NCBI RefSeq assembly: GCF_009729415.1
Contig: NZ_MPKW01000023.1
Coordinates: forward strand, 248,001 to 312,000
Direction of reading: 5' to 3'
Source: Mycolicibacterium sp. CBMA 234
GTDB taxonomy: Bacteria; Actinomycetota; Actinomycetes; Mycobacteriales; Mycobacteriaceae
DNA: 64,000 nt
Part shown: positions 26,146 through 34,758 of the stretch, piece after piece
Position numbering within the stretch: the first letter of the stretch is position 1
Layout: each line of letters starts with the position of its first letter
Made by a program: the position numbers and the translations under genes
The notes under the pieces: model-generated
What the model was told of the DNA's origin: nothing
What the model saw: the letters and a program-made list of their open reading frames with translations, nothing else
The model's database searches: none

Positions 26146-27210
26146 TTGCAGCAGTCGTTCCGGGCGCAGGGCCGCTTCACGGAGCCGGCCGGCCCAGCTG
26201 ACGCCGTCAGGCCCGTCGCGGAGCCGTCGGCCCGGATCGTCATCGCGCATGCGGTGACGCCCGTAGTGCCGCTGAAACCTGCCAAGCCGCGGAGCCTGGA
26301 TCCCGCGACCGTCGCACTGCTCAGCCGGCCGAGCCGGGGTCCGTCGTCCGGCTGGCGCAAGTGGGCGTACTACGCGTCGGGCACGCTGCTCAATCTTGGC
26401 GAGAGCCGGCAGACGCTGCACCGCACCAAGCTGACCGCTCAGATCGACCGGCCACTGCGGGACTGCTACCGGATTGCGGTGCTGTCGCTCAAAGGCGGGG
26501 TGGGCAAGACCACCATCACCGCCACGCTCGGTGCGACGTTCGCGTCGATCCGCGGTGACCGGGTGATCGCCGTCGACGCCAACCCGGACCGCGGCACGCT
26601 CAGCCAGAAGGTGCCGCTGGAAACCCCGGCAACTGTGCGTCACCTGCTGCGTGACGCCGAGGGCATCGACAGCTACAGCGACGTGCGCAACTACACCTCG
26701 CGCGGCGAGAGCCAACTCGAGGTGCTGGCCTCGGAGAGCGATCCGGCGGTGTCGGAGGCGTTCAGCTCGGAGGACTACACCCGCACCCTGGCGGTACTGG
26801 AGCCCTACTACCGGCTGGTGCTCACTGACTGCGGCACCGGCATGTTGCATTCCGCGATGGGTGCGGTACTCGAGCACGCCGACGTGCTCGTCGTGATCAG
26901 TTCGGGCTCGGTCGACGGGGCACGCAGCGCGGCGGCGACGCTCGACTGGCTCGATGCCCATGGGCATCAGGACCTAGTGCAGAACGCGGTCGCGGTGGTC
27001 AACGCGGTGCGCCCACGGTCGGGAAAGGTCGATCTGCGCAAAGTGGTCGATCACTTTGGCCGCCGCTGCCGGGCGGTGCAGCTGGTGCCGTTCGACCCGC
27101 ATTTGGAAGAAGGCGCCGAGATCAGCCTGGACCGCCTCCGGCCGGACACCAGGGACGCGTTGCTGGAATTGGCCGTTGCGGTGGCCGACGGATTTCCGTT
27201 GTCGCTGTAA
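26146..27210 (+). CDS. MinD/ParA-like ATPase (Rv0530-like)
   Basis: About 354 residues. An Ala/Pro-rich N-terminal region of about 110 residues precedes a P-loop ATPase with the deviant Walker A motif SLKGGVGKTTITATLG, the switch region VIAVDANPDRGTL and Walker B-like LVLTDCGTGML. This resembles the MinD-like ATPase domains of EspI-type and chromosome-partition proteins; no ESX genes are nearby. TTG 26146, 2 nt after ccsB, is the most upstream start outside ccsB and is uncertain. Role in cytochrome maturation is suggested only by position. Confidence 0.8.
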   Translation: MQQSFRAQGRFTEPAGPADAVRPVAEPSARIVIAHAVTPVVPLKPAKPRSLDPATVALLSRPSRGPSSGWRKWAYYASGTLLNLGESRQTLHRTKLTAQIDRPLRDCYRIAVLSLKGGVGKTTITATLGATFASIRGDRVIAVDANPDRGTLSQKVPLETPATVRHLLRDAEGIDSYSDVRNYTSRGESQLEVLASESDPAVSEAFSSEDYTRTLAVLEPYYRLVLTDCGTGMLHSAMGAVLEHADVLVVISSGSVDGARSAAATLDWLDAHGHQDLVQNAVAVVNAVRPRSGKVDLRKVVDHFGRRCRAVQLVPFDPHLEEGAEISLDRLRPDTRDALLELAVAVADGFPLSL

Positions 27211-27217
27211 GCGCGCG

Positions 27218-27361
27218 CTAGGAACCGAGCCGACGCAGAAATTCGGGATCGTCGTCGGGACCGATGACCCGTTTCGTCGGGCGCGCCGCTGTAGCGCGAG
27301 TGGCGCGCCAGCCTACGTAGGCCAACAGCGCCAACAACATGATCAGGAGCAGGAACTGCAC
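27218..27361 (-). CDS. 47-aa membrane-anchored microprotein (Rv0530A-like position)
   Basis: GTG at 27361 to TAG at 27218 on the minus strand, with an excellent ribosome site AAAGGAGG 6 nt upstream. Product: MQFLLLIMLLALLAYVGWRA, one transmembrane helix, then a basic stretch (TRATAARPTKR) and an acidic VIGPDDDPEFLRRLGS end. The site, helix and conserved-looking tail support a real gene despite its size. It lies antisense between the MinD-like gene and the DUF4229 gene. M. tuberculosis has a small annotated gene in this interval; I infer orthology by position. Confidence 0.75.
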   Translation of the reverse strand: MQFLLLIMLLALLAYVGWRATRATAARPTKRVIGPDDDPEFLRRLGS

Positions 27362-27410
27362 GTAAACCTCCTTTGTTCGAATATACGCGTCCGTCGGTAA
27401 GCTCGCGGGC

Positions 27411-27719
27411 GTGTCTGATACGCCGTCCTGGCCGCGTTTGCTGCTTGATGTTGTGCTCTATGCCCTTGCCCGGGTGCTCCTCGTAGCAGCTATTGCGGGT
27501 GCAATCTACGGTGCCGCGCAGTTGCTGGGCATCCAACAGTTCCCTGCCATGGTGGCGCTGCTGTTCGCCCTGGTGCTCGGCATGCCGCTGGGCATCTGGC
27601 TTTTCGCCCCGCTGCGCCGGCGGGCGACTGCCGGAATCGCCGCCATCGACGAGCGTCGCCGTGCCGAGCGCGAAGAGCTGCAGGCCCGGCTGCGTGGAGA
27701 CGATTCCACCCGCGACTGA
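27411..27719 (+). CDS. DUF4229 small membrane protein (Rv0531-like)
   Basis: 102 residues. Two helices, LLLDVVLYALARVLLVAAIAG and FPAMVALLFALVLGMPLGIWLF, are followed by an Arg/Glu-rich cytosolic helix (IDERRRAEREELQARLRG). GTG 27411 starts MSDTPSWPRL. It is divergent from the 47-aa gene at 27361, sharing a 49-bp promoter gap, and converges with menA. Function unknown. Confidence 0.82.
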   Translation: MSDTPSWPRLLLDVVLYALARVLLVAAIAGAIYGAAQLLGIQQFPAMVALLFALVLGMPLGIWLFAPLRRRATAGIAAIDERRRAEREELQARLRGDDSTRD

Positions 27720-27737
27720 CGCCCGTCCTGGGGCGTT

Positions 27738-28610
27738 TTAGTGGCCCAGTACCAGCACCGCGGCCACCAGGGCAGACCACACCAGCATGGTCAGCCCGGT
27801 GTCCCGCAGCACGGGGATCAGCTCGCGGCCCCCGAGCCCCGAGCGGACTGGTTTGACCGCCCGCACCGCCAGCGGTGCCGCCGCGAAACCGACCAGGCAC
27901 CAGGGCGTGGCCAGCGTCAGGAGCACCGTCAACAGGAACGGCAGCGTCACCAGCCCCTGGAACAGCCAGCGCGTCCGCGCATCGCCGAGCCGCACCGCGA
28001 GCGTGATCTTCCCGGACACCTGATCTGTCGGGATGTCGCGAAGGTTGTTGGCCACCAGCACCGCTGAGGACAACGCACCGACGGCGACAGCCAGCACGAG
28101 TCCGACCCAGTCGACCCGCAGGGCCTGCGTGTATTGCGTGCCGAGCACCGCGACCAGGCCGAAGAACACGAACACCGCGACCTCGCCGAGTCCGCGGTAG
28201 CCGTACGGATTGGCCCCGCCCGTGTACAACCAGGCCCCAGCGATGCACGCCGCGCCGATGGCGATCAGCCACGGCTGGCTCACCAGCGCCAGCGCCAGGC
28301 CGGCCCCGGCGCCGATGCTCATGCTGATCACCGCCGCCGCCAGCACGGCCTTCGGTGAGGCCAACTTGGCGCCGACCAGGCGCACCGGCCCGGCCCGATC
28401 GTCATCGGTGCCGCGGATGCCGTCGGAGTAGTCGTTGGCGTAGTTGACGCCGACGATCAACGCCAGCGAAACCAGAAGCGCCAGAGCCGCTTTCCACCAC
28501 ACCTCGGCGCCGAGCCAGGCGGCGGCCCCAGTACCGGCCAGCACCGGGGCGACGGCGTTCGGCAGGGTCCGCGGTCGGGCTCCCTCTATCCACTGCGCAA
28601 CACTGGCCAC
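27738..28610 (-). CDS. menA: 1,4-dihydroxy-2-naphthoate polyprenyltransferase
   Basis: Membrane enzyme that attaches the polyprenyl tail to 1,4-dihydroxy-2-naphthoate, giving demethylmenaquinone. 290 residues, about eight helices. UbiA-family Asp motif 1 is GVNYANDYSDGIRGTDDDRAGP, and the second is NNLRDIPTDQVSGKITLAVRLG. ATG 28610 begins MASVAQWIEGARPRTLPNAVAPV. One of four menaquinone genes in the window (menE, menB and menC follow). Confidence 0.96.
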   Translation of the reverse strand: MASVAQWIEGARPRTLPNAVAPVLAGTGAAAWLGAEVWWKAALALLVSLALIVGVNYANDYSDGIRGTDDDRAGPVRLVGAKLASPKAVLAAAVISMSIGAGAGLALALVSQPWLIAIGAACIAGAWLYTGGANPYGYRGLGEVAVFVFFGLVAVLGTQYTQALRVDWVGLVLAVAVGALSSAVLVANNLRDIPTDQVSGKITLAVRLGDARTRWLFQGLVTLPFLLTVLLTLATPWCLVGFAAAPLAVRAVKPVRSGLGGRELIPVLRDTGLTMLVWSALVAAVLVLGH

Positions 28611-28645
28611 GCGCGCAATCGTCGCACGCCCCTACACTTATCGGC

Positions 28646-28981
28646 ATGAAGGATCGACTCAGCAAGAACGAGATTCGCAAAGACGTCGTCCAAGAATCCG
28701 TCGAAGCGGTCGCCGGCACCGTCGGTGAGGTCACCAACATCATCGTCACCGCCGTCAAGGACGTCGCGAGCTCCATCGGCGCCCTGGCCACTGACGCATT
28801 CGAGATCCGCGACGGGGCCCGACGCGCCCGCGCACAGGCGCAGCTGGACCGTGAGGCCGAGGCCGACGACAGCGACGAGAGCGTGGACGAGACCGGGCCC
28901 GTGCCCGTCACAGCGGTGAAGCCGGAAACACCGGCGCCGGACGCACCCGAGACCGACGCACCCAAGACTGACGCCGAGTAA
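28646..28981 (+). CDS. Conserved small acidic protein, unknown function
   Basis: 111 residues. The N-terminal 65 residues look alpha-helical (VVQESVEAVAGTVGEVTNIIVTAVKDVASSIG), then an acidic segment and a Pro/Thr/Asp-rich tail with repeats of the PxTDAP type. No signal sequence or catalytic motif. It starts 36 bp from menA in the divergent direction and ends 7 bp before mtnP, with which it may be co-transcribed. Family not recognised. Confidence 0.7.
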   Translation: MKDRLSKNEIRKDVVQESVEAVAGTVGEVTNIIVTAVKDVASSIGALATDAFEIRDGARRARAQAQLDREAEADDSDESVDETGPVPVTAVKPETPAPDAPETDAPKTDAE

Positions 28982-28988
28982 TCGCTGC

Positions 28989-29765
28989 ATGCTCGGAGTC
29001 ATCGGCGGCAGCGGTTTCTACACGTTCTTCGGGGATGACGCGAGCACCGTCAGCGTGGATACGCCCTTCGGTGCGCCCAGTGCGCCGATCACCGTCGGGA
29101 CCGTCGGCGGACATGACGTGGCGTTCCTGCCGCGGCACGGCGTCAAGCACGAGTTCTCGCCGCACACCGTGCCCTACCAGGCCAACATGTGGGCGTTGCG
29201 GTCGTTAGGGGTGCGCCGGATCTTCGCGCCGTGTGCCGTCGGCAGCCTGATCGCAGACCTGGGCCCGGGCTCCGTCGTGGTACCCGACCAGCTGGTCGAC
29301 CGGACCCGCAGCCGCGCAGACACCTACTTCGATTCGGGCGGCATCCACGTCGGGTTCGCCGACCCGTACTGCCCGAGCCTGCGGATCGCGGCCGCTGAGC
29401 AGCCGGGCGTCGTCGACGGCGGCACCATGGTGGTGATCCAGGGGCCGCGGTTCTCCACCCGGGCCGAGAGCCGGTGGTTCGCGGCGCAGGGGTTCACCCT
29501 GGTGAACATGACGGGCTACCCCGAGGCGGTGCTGGCTCGCGAGCTCGAGATGTGTTACGCCGCAATCGCTTTGGTGACCGACCTGGATTCAGGTATCGAA
29601 GCGGGGGAGGGCGTGACGACGGTCGACATCTTCGCTGAATTCGAGCGCAACCTGCCCATGTTCAAGGCATTGGTGCAGCAGGCCATCGCCCGGGTTCCGG
29701 CCGACCGGACCTGCACGCAGTGTCTGGCTCACACCGGGGTCACGCTGCCGTTTGAACTGCCCTGA
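28989..29765 (+). CDS. mtnP: S-methyl-5'-thioadenosine phosphorylase (purine nucleoside phosphorylase family, Rv0535-like)
   Basis: 258 residues. MLGVIGGSGFYTFF is the phosphate-binding N-terminus of the MTAP family; PRHGVKHEFSPHTVPYQANMWAL, APCAVGSL, QGPRFSTRAESRWF and MTGYPEAVLARELEMCYA follow in order. The reaction is phosphorolysis of methylthioadenosine (or related nucleosides) to adenine and sugar-1-phosphate. In mycobacteria the Rv0535 enzyme is reported to act on methylthioadenosine. ATG 28989. Confidence 0.92.
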   Translation: MLGVIGGSGFYTFFGDDASTVSVDTPFGAPSAPITVGTVGGHDVAFLPRHGVKHEFSPHTVPYQANMWALRSLGVRRIFAPCAVGSLIADLGPGSVVVPDQLVDRTRSRADTYFDSGGIHVGFADPYCPSLRIAAAEQPGVVDGGTMVVIQGPRFSTRAESRWFAAQGFTLVNMTGYPEAVLARELEMCYAAIALVTDLDSGIEAGEGVTTVDIFAEFERNLPMFKALVQQAIARVPADRTCTQCLAHTGVTLPFELP

Positions 29766-29776
29766 TCAGGTAGGTA

Positions 29777-29792
29777 CTTGACACCCGTCAAG
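29777..29792 (+). promoter_or_regulatory. Palindrome overlapping a -35-like TTGACA before the nitronate monooxygenase gene
   Basis: CTTGAC-ACCC-GTCAAG is a perfect 6-bp inverted repeat. It contains TTGACA (29778-29783), 32 nt upstream of the GTG start at 29815, so a dimeric regulator binding here would block RNA polymerase. No clear -10 is seen at the ideal distance. Confidence 0.4.
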
Positions 29793-29814
29793 TCGGGGTG
29801 GCAAAACTGACGGG

Positions 29815-30930
29815 GTGACCTCCCGCATCTGCGAACAGCTCGGCATCGACTTTCCGCTCTTCGCCTTCAGCCATTGCCGTGACGTGGTTGCCGCGGTGAC
29901 CAACGCCGGCGGCTTCGGCGTACTGGGCGCGACGGCCTACACGCCCGAACAGCTGGACCGGGAACTGGCCTGGATCGACGATCACGTCGGCGGCAAGCCC
30001 TATGGCGCGGACATCATCGTGCCCGCCAAGTTCGAGGGCAAGGGCGAAAACCTGTCCGACGGGCAGCTCGCCGACCGAATCCCTTCGGAATATCGGGAAT
30101 TCGTCAAACAGCTGCTCGCCGACCACGGGATCGAGCCGGAGGAGCGGAGCCGCACCGGCGGGTCGGTGTTGTCCGGAAACACCGGGCACGAGTTGTTGGA
30201 CGTGGCGCTGAGCCATCCCATCAAGCTGATCGCCAACGCGCTGGGCGTGCCGCCGGATTACATGATCGAGGCGGGCCGGGAGCGGGGGATTCCGGTCGCT
30301 GCGCTGGTCGGCGCCAAGGAGCATGCGGTCAAACAGGTTGCGGCCGGGGTGGATCTGATCGTCGCGCAGGGCACCGAGGCCGGCGGGCACTGCGGTGAGG
30401 TGTCGACGCTGGTGGTGGTGCCGGAAGTTATCGAGGCCATTGATGACGCGGTCCCCGTGCTGGCGGCCGGTGGCATCGTCACCGGGCGGCAGATGGCGGC
30501 CGCGGTCGCGTTGGGCGCCGCCGGCGCGTGGACCGGTTCGGTGTGGCTGACCACCGAGGAGGCCGAGACCGCCCCGGCCACCAAGCAGAAGATGCTGGCC
30601 GCAACCTCACGGGACACCGTGCGGTCGGCGGGCCGCACCGGAAAGCCGTCACGGCAACTGGTTTCGGACTGGACCGATGCCTGGGCGCCGAAAGACGGTG
30701 GCCGCAAACCACTTCCGTTGCCGCTGCAGAACATGCTGAGCGAACCGGCCCTGCGCCGTATCGATCGGCTTGCGGCTCAAGGCCATCCGGGTGCCCAACA
30801 GCTGGCCACCTACTTCGTCGGCCAGGGCGTCGGGCTGATGAACAAGGTCAAGCCTGCGCGCGAGGTGGTCCGCGAATTCATCGAGGACTACCTCGCTGCC
30901 ACCGAGCGGCTGAACCGGTCGCTGCCCTAG
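29815..30930 (+). CDS. Nitronate monooxygenase family FMN protein
   Basis: 371 residues, 2-nitropropane dioxygenase-like TIM barrel. Seen: GGFGVLGATAYTPEQLDRELAWI near the N-terminus, the FMN and active-site segment IVAQGTEAGGHCGEVSTLVVVPEV with the conserved His, and VLAAGGIVTGRQMAAAVALGAAGAWTGS for phosphate binding. It would oxidise alkyl nitronates to carbonyl compounds and nitrite using FMN and oxygen, though some homologues act on other substrates. GTG 29815. Single gene, ending before a group of hairpins. Confidence 0.88.
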   Translation: MTSRICEQLGIDFPLFAFSHCRDVVAAVTNAGGFGVLGATAYTPEQLDRELAWIDDHVGGKPYGADIIVPAKFEGKGENLSDGQLADRIPSEYREFVKQLLADHGIEPEERSRTGGSVLSGNTGHELLDVALSHPIKLIANALGVPPDYMIEAGRERGIPVAALVGAKEHAVKQVAAGVDLIVAQGTEAGGHCGEVSTLVVVPEVIEAIDDAVPVLAAGGIVTGRQMAAAVALGAAGAWTGSVWLTTEEAETAPATKQKMLAATSRDTVRSAGRTGKPSRQLVSDWTDAWAPKDGGRKPLPLPLQNMLSEPALRRIDRLAAQGHPGAQQLATYFVGQGVGLMNKVKPAREVVREFIEDYLAATERLNRSLP

Positions 30931-30987
30931 GGCTCGGGCCACACGTTCGGCGGGTCGGCTCTCCCTGCGGCACTTGCGATCTGAACC

Positions 30988-31126
30988 TGTCAGCTTCTGC
31001 TGACAATGTCACGTTTTGTGACAGCTCTGGACCGAACATTGCGTGGTGGCAGAAGGCTCATGCGTTGACTTTGCGCTGACGTCGCAAAAGGTCGAGGAGG
31101 CCTGGGCCTCGATTCAAAGTCAACGC
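30988..31126. terminator. Cluster of hairpins in a convergent intergenic region
   Basis: Four inverted repeats follow each other: TGTCAGC-TTCT-GCTGACA (30988-31005), TGTCAC-GTTTT-GTGACA (31007-31023), then GCGTTGACTTTG at 31062-31073 with its perfect complement at 31115-31126 enclosing GAGGCC-TG-GGCCTC. The block lies between the ends of the nitronate monooxygenase gene (30930, plus) and the DUF4407 gene (31145, minus) and probably terminates both. Confidence 0.6.
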
Positions 31127-31144
31127 CAAAGACATCGAGCCGGG

Positions 31145-32872
31145 TTACGGCTCGATGGCGCGGCGGCCTTCACCCAGCTGACGGCGCTCGTCGGCGGCGT
31201 CGAGGGTGGTGGTGTCGCTGCCGCGCAGGGCGGTGTGGTCGACGCCCCGCAGCGGCGCGTTCGGCGTGAACGTGGCGTTCATCTGCGGTGCCGCCCACTG
31301 CGGTTCGACGCGCGGCGGGATGCCCTGCCCCAGCGCCTGGCTCTGATCCGCAGGGCGCGGACCCGACGACTGTTCCTGCTCGGTGTCGTGCACCGTGGTC
31401 CGGGCCGTGCGACGCAGCGTGAAGGTGATCTCCTCGAATTCCTCGATGACCTTCTGCGCCGAACGCAGCTGCTGCACCGAGGTGTCGATCACGCGGTCGA
31501 CGACCGGTGCCACCGGCGCCATCAACGGACGCAGCAGGCGCGCGGCGACCTTGGTCAGATCGGGCAGTTGCGGCAGCGACAAGCCGCCGGATGGCTGCGA
31601 CGAGGCGGGGACCGGCAGGTTCTGCGTCGCCTCGTCGTCCATCCGCACCAGTTCGGCAGTGACGATGGGATCGGCTGGGGCACTGTCGGTTTCCGGTTTG
31701 GGCACGACACTGGCGGTCAAGGATCGCGGCTCGGAGTGGGGGAACGCCATGAGCTCATCCCAGTCCGAGTACTGCGGCTGCGGAGTGGCGGGCCGCAGGA
31801 CCTCGGCGGTGGGGGCTGCCAGCGCGGGCTGCGCGGGTTCGCCGGTGAGGGCCGGGTTAGTGAGGCTGGCCACGCGCTGCCGGTGGAATTCGCGGTTGAT
31901 CTCGGCGTCGGACTCCAGCGCGACGCGCACGGCGGCCAGCTGGTGTTCGGCCTTCAGGATCTCGGCTTGGGCCCGCACCTCGGCCTGCTTGACCGCGATG
32001 GCGGTCTCGGCGCGGAGCTCGGCCCGGAGCCGGGATTCGTTGTGGCGTTCGCGGATGGTCCGGTCCTGTCGGGAGTGCAGCAGCATGGGCAGCAGGTACA
32101 GCAGAACGCAGACACCAATGACGGCGATGCGCGCGACCAGGGCCGCGGCCGTGCTGACGGTGTAGCCGTTCATCGCGACCCACCGCGCGCCGATGCCGCG
32201 GTCCGCGCCGACGCCGGCCGCGGTGCGGGCCGCCGTGACGGCGTGTTCGGCACCGGCGATCTGCGTGTCGAGGGCCGGGGCCTGCTCGGTGCGGGCCGTC
32301 AGCGCCGCGTCCAGCTCCTGCTGGTCGTGCGCGAGGGTGTCCTGAGTGTTCTGCGTGATCTGGCCGTCGCCGGGCACGCCGGTGACAGGCTGCTGGGCGC
32401 ACGCCGGCGTCGGGTGGTATTCGCACCGGGCCACGACCTGGGCGTCGTCGCGGCGCTGCCGGGCCGAGTCGACGGTGGCGTCGAGCGTGCCCCGGGCGGT
32501 GCGCAGTGCAGTCAACTGCCCTTGGGCGGTGGCCACCGCCGGAGTCGTCGCAGCGCGGGCCGCGGCCTCGCTGTCCATGCGCTGCGTGATCGCATTACTG
32601 AACAGGGTCATCGCGGCCAGTTCACCGACCAGCAGGCCGATCGCGACGGCCAGGGCCACCCGGCCGGCCATGCCGCGGGCGCTGGAGACCGTGCTGCGGA
32701 TGGCCACGACCACGATCAGACCGAAGATCAGGGTGGCCGGCACTACGACCGCAACCGGTAGACCTGTGGACGGGATCGCGACGGCAGCGGCGACCAGCCA
32801 GGCCAGCACGCCTCCTGACCAGGTCAGGGCGGTTACTGCGGGGTTATTGTCGGGCTGTCTGTGGGCAGGCAT
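31145..32872 (-). CDS. DUF4407 membrane protein with coiled coil
   Basis: 575 residues. Helices near the N-terminus (GGVLAWLVAAAVAIPST, VVVPATLIFGLIVVVAI, RVALAVAIGLLVGELAAM), then a long extracytoplasmic helical region with two Cys (CEYHPTPAC), a further helix (IAVIGVCVLLYLLPMLL) and a charged cytosolic coiled coil (RAELRAETAIAVKQAEVRA). The C-terminal 230 residues are Pro/Ala rich and disordered. DUF4407 proteins are uncharacterised. ATG 32872. It lies between menE and convergent hairpins with 97 bp to menE. Confidence 0.82.
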   Translation of the reverse strand: MPAHRQPDNNPAVTALTWSGGVLAWLVAAAVAIPSTGLPVAVVVPATLIFGLIVVVAIRSTVSSARGMAGRVALAVAIGLLVGELAAMTLFSNAITQRMDSEAAARAATTPAVATAQGQLTALRTARGTLDATVDSARQRRDDAQVVARCEYHPTPACAQQPVTGVPGDGQITQNTQDTLAHDQQELDAALTARTEQAPALDTQIAGAEHAVTAARTAAGVGADRGIGARWVAMNGYTVSTAAALVARIAVIGVCVLLYLLPMLLHSRQDRTIRERHNESRLRAELRAETAIAVKQAEVRAQAEILKAEHQLAAVRVALESDAEINREFHRQRVASLTNPALTGEPAQPALAAPTAEVLRPATPQPQYSDWDELMAFPHSEPRSLTASVVPKPETDSAPADPIVTAELVRMDDEATQNLPVPASSQPSGGLSLPQLPDLTKVAARLLRPLMAPVAPVVDRVIDTSVQQLRSAQKVIEEFEEITFTLRRTARTTVHDTEQEQSSGPRPADQSQALGQGIPPRVEPQWAAPQMNATFTPNAPLRGVDHTALRGSDTTTLDAADERRQLGEGRRAIEP

Positions 32873-32969
32873 GGAAACTCCAACTCTTCCGGTCCGTCTT
32901 CAGGGTCCCAGAGAGCCGGCTTCCCCACCGCATCAAGGGCCGGTGCTGTGACCGGCATCACGGGGCGCG

Positions 32970-34064
32970 TCAGGCGCCGTTCTGGTACCGAACGGCCAGT
33001 GCCCGACGGTCCAGCTTGCCGATGCCGCGGCGGGGGAGTTCGTCCACCACGTGCACCTCACGCGGGGCGGCGGTGGCGGCCAGCGCCCCGCTGACGTGCT
33101 CCCTCAGCTCAGCGACGGTCGGCGTACCCGCGCCGGGATTGAGGACGACAGCCACCGCCACCCGTTGTCCCAGTCGTTCGTCGGGCACCCCGAACACCGC
33201 GCATTCGGCGATGGCAGGGTGGCCGGCCAACGCCGATTCGACCAGGGCGGGCAGCACTTTCAGCCCGCCGGTGGCGATGGCATCGTCGATCCGGCCCAAC
33301 ACGCGCAGCACACCTGAATCATCAACCGCGCCAATGTCATCGGTGACGAACCAGCCGTCGACGAACGGTGACGGCTCGACCGGATTGCGGTAACCCGAAG
33401 CCAGGGTGGGCCCGCCGAGTGCGATCCGCCCGGTGTCGTCGATCCGCAGCTGAACACCGTCGAGCGGTATTCCGTCGTATATGCAGCCGCCGCAGGTTTC
33501 GCTCATCCCATAGGTGCGCACCACGGAAACCCCTGCGGCCGCGGCTTTTTCGCCGAGTCCGGCAGGCATCGGGCCGCCGCCGATCAACACCGCATCCAGG
33601 TCGGCCAGGGCCTCGGTCGCTGCCGGATCGGCCAGAATCTTGGCCAGCTGCACCGACACCAGCGACGTGTATCGCCGACCGGAGCCCAAAGCCGCTACTG
33701 CGGAAGGGAGTTCGCTGACGTCGAATCCTGCGGCCAAGGCGACCGGGGTAGTGCCGGCCCGCAGGCTCCGCACCAGCACCTGGACCCCGGCGACGTGGTA
33801 GGCGGGCAGCGCCAACAGCCAGCGGCCGGGGCCGCCGAGCCGGTCATGCGTCGCGTCGGCGCTGGCTGCCAGCGCAGTGGTGGACAGCAAGGCGCCTTTG
33901 GGGATGCCAGTCGAACCCGACGTCGAAACCACAAGTGCCACATCGTCTATGGGCTCGCCGACCCGCAAGGTATCGGTGAGGAGGTCGGTCTGGCGGGCGT
34001 CGTCGGCCGGGACCGGCAGTAGCGCACCGCGGCCATCCAGGGCCTGCGCCAATTCGGGAATCAA
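32970..34064 (-). CDS. menE: O-succinylbenzoate-CoA ligase
   Basis: Activates o-succinylbenzoate to its CoA thioester for MenB. About 364 residues, shorter than most adenylating enzymes as usual for mycobacterial MenE. Seen: ALVVSTSGSTGIPKGALLS (A3), VRTYGMSETCGGCIYDG (A5), WFVTDDIGAVDDSGVLRVLGRIDDAIATGG (A7-A8) and PRRGIGKLDRRAL with the catalytic Lys. The start is uncertain: TTG 34064 is used, but upstream in-frame codons (LRAVAVGSGDAALAL) resemble the family N-terminus and lack an ATG, GTG or TTG. Confidence 0.9.
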   Translation of the reverse strand: MIPELAQALDGRGALLPVPADDARQTDLLTDTLRVGEPIDDVALVVSTSGSTGIPKGALLSTTALAASADATHDRLGGPGRWLLALPAYHVAGVQVLVRSLRAGTTPVALAAGFDVSELPSAVAALGSGRRYTSLVSVQLAKILADPAATEALADLDAVLIGGGPMPAGLGEKAAAAGVSVVRTYGMSETCGGCIYDGIPLDGVQLRIDDTGRIALGGPTLASGYRNPVEPSPFVDGWFVTDDIGAVDDSGVLRVLGRIDDAIATGGLKVLPALVESALAGHPAIAECAVFGVPDERLGQRVAVAVVLNPGAGTPTVAELREHVSGALAATAAPREVHVVDELPRRGIGKLDRRALAVRYQNGA

Positions 34065-34111
34065 CGCCAGGGCTGCGTCGCCGGAACCGACCGCAACCGC
34101 GCGTAGGACGC

Positions 34112-34498
34112 CTATGCCACGCCTCCGTCGCCAGGATCGCCGTCGGAGCTGTCGGGACCATCAAAGCTTTCAGGGCCATCGGAATTACCGGGGCCGTCGG
34201 AACTATCGGAAGGGTCTCGGGGGTCATCGAGGGGCCAGCCCTTGGCGGCCAACCGTTCCCGCACACGCTCGACATCCTCGTCGCGGGGCAGTTCATCGGT
34301 GATTCGGGTGATCACGACGCCGATGTCGACGTGGTCGAACTCGCCGCGATCCATCAAAACCCTTGCGACAGCTTTGACTTCGTCATTGGTCAGGCGCCGG
34401 GCCAACAAGGCCAGCAGTGGTACTCGGTCGGTGGCGGGGATGCCTTCGGGATATCCGGCCTGCAGCCACGCCACGATCTTGTTCAAAAAGGCATTCAT
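34112..34498 (-). CDS. DUF3349 protein, paralogue 1 with acidic repeat tail
   Basis: About 128 residues. Residues 1-95 are the DUF3349 fold (MNAFLNKIVAWLQAGYPEGIP, LLALLARRLTNDEV, RVRERLAAKGWPLDDP); the rest is an acidic low-complexity tail with repeated S/DGP units. GGAGGTGA lies just upstream of ATG 34498; the longer frame is unnecessary. Its end lies about 47 bp upstream of menE, so they may share a transcript. A second DUF3349 gene at 36330 follows pitA. Function unknown. Confidence 0.85.
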   Translation of the reverse strand: MNAFLNKIVAWLQAGYPEGIPATDRVPLLALLARRLTNDEVKAVARVLMDRGEFDHVDIGVVITRITDELPRDEDVERVRERLAAKGWPLDDPRDPSDSSDGPGNSDGPESFDGPDSSDGDPGDGGVA

Positions 34499-34655
34499 GG
34501 CGTCACCTCCAGATATCGGGGACGATCCAGCGTCCACCTAGATTGCCGCAAAACGCGCACGCAAATGGTATGTCCGCCTTGCGGCGGCTTAACCGACACG
34601 GTAGCTCGCAGCATCGCACACAGCGCGTTGGCAGCGTAATTAGGCGAAGCTAACA

Positions 34656-34677
34656 GGTGAACACTGCATGAACACCT
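34656..34677 (+). promoter_or_regulatory. PHO-box-like direct repeat upstream of pitA
   Basis: TGAACA occurs at 34658-34663 and 34669-34674, exactly 11 bp apart, within GGTGAACACTG and CATGAACACCT. Eleven-base direct repeats of GTGAAC/GTTCAC type are bound by PhoB/PhoP/RegX3-class response regulators in actinobacteria. It lies 80 nt upstream of the phosphate transporter start. Pattern match plus context only. Confidence 0.5.
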
Positions 34678-34758
34678 CCGTCAATACAGCAAAGTGCCAG
34701 GTCGCGGTTGGAATTTGGGACTTCCGTAACTGGTCAAAATCGCGGCCGTTACACCAGA

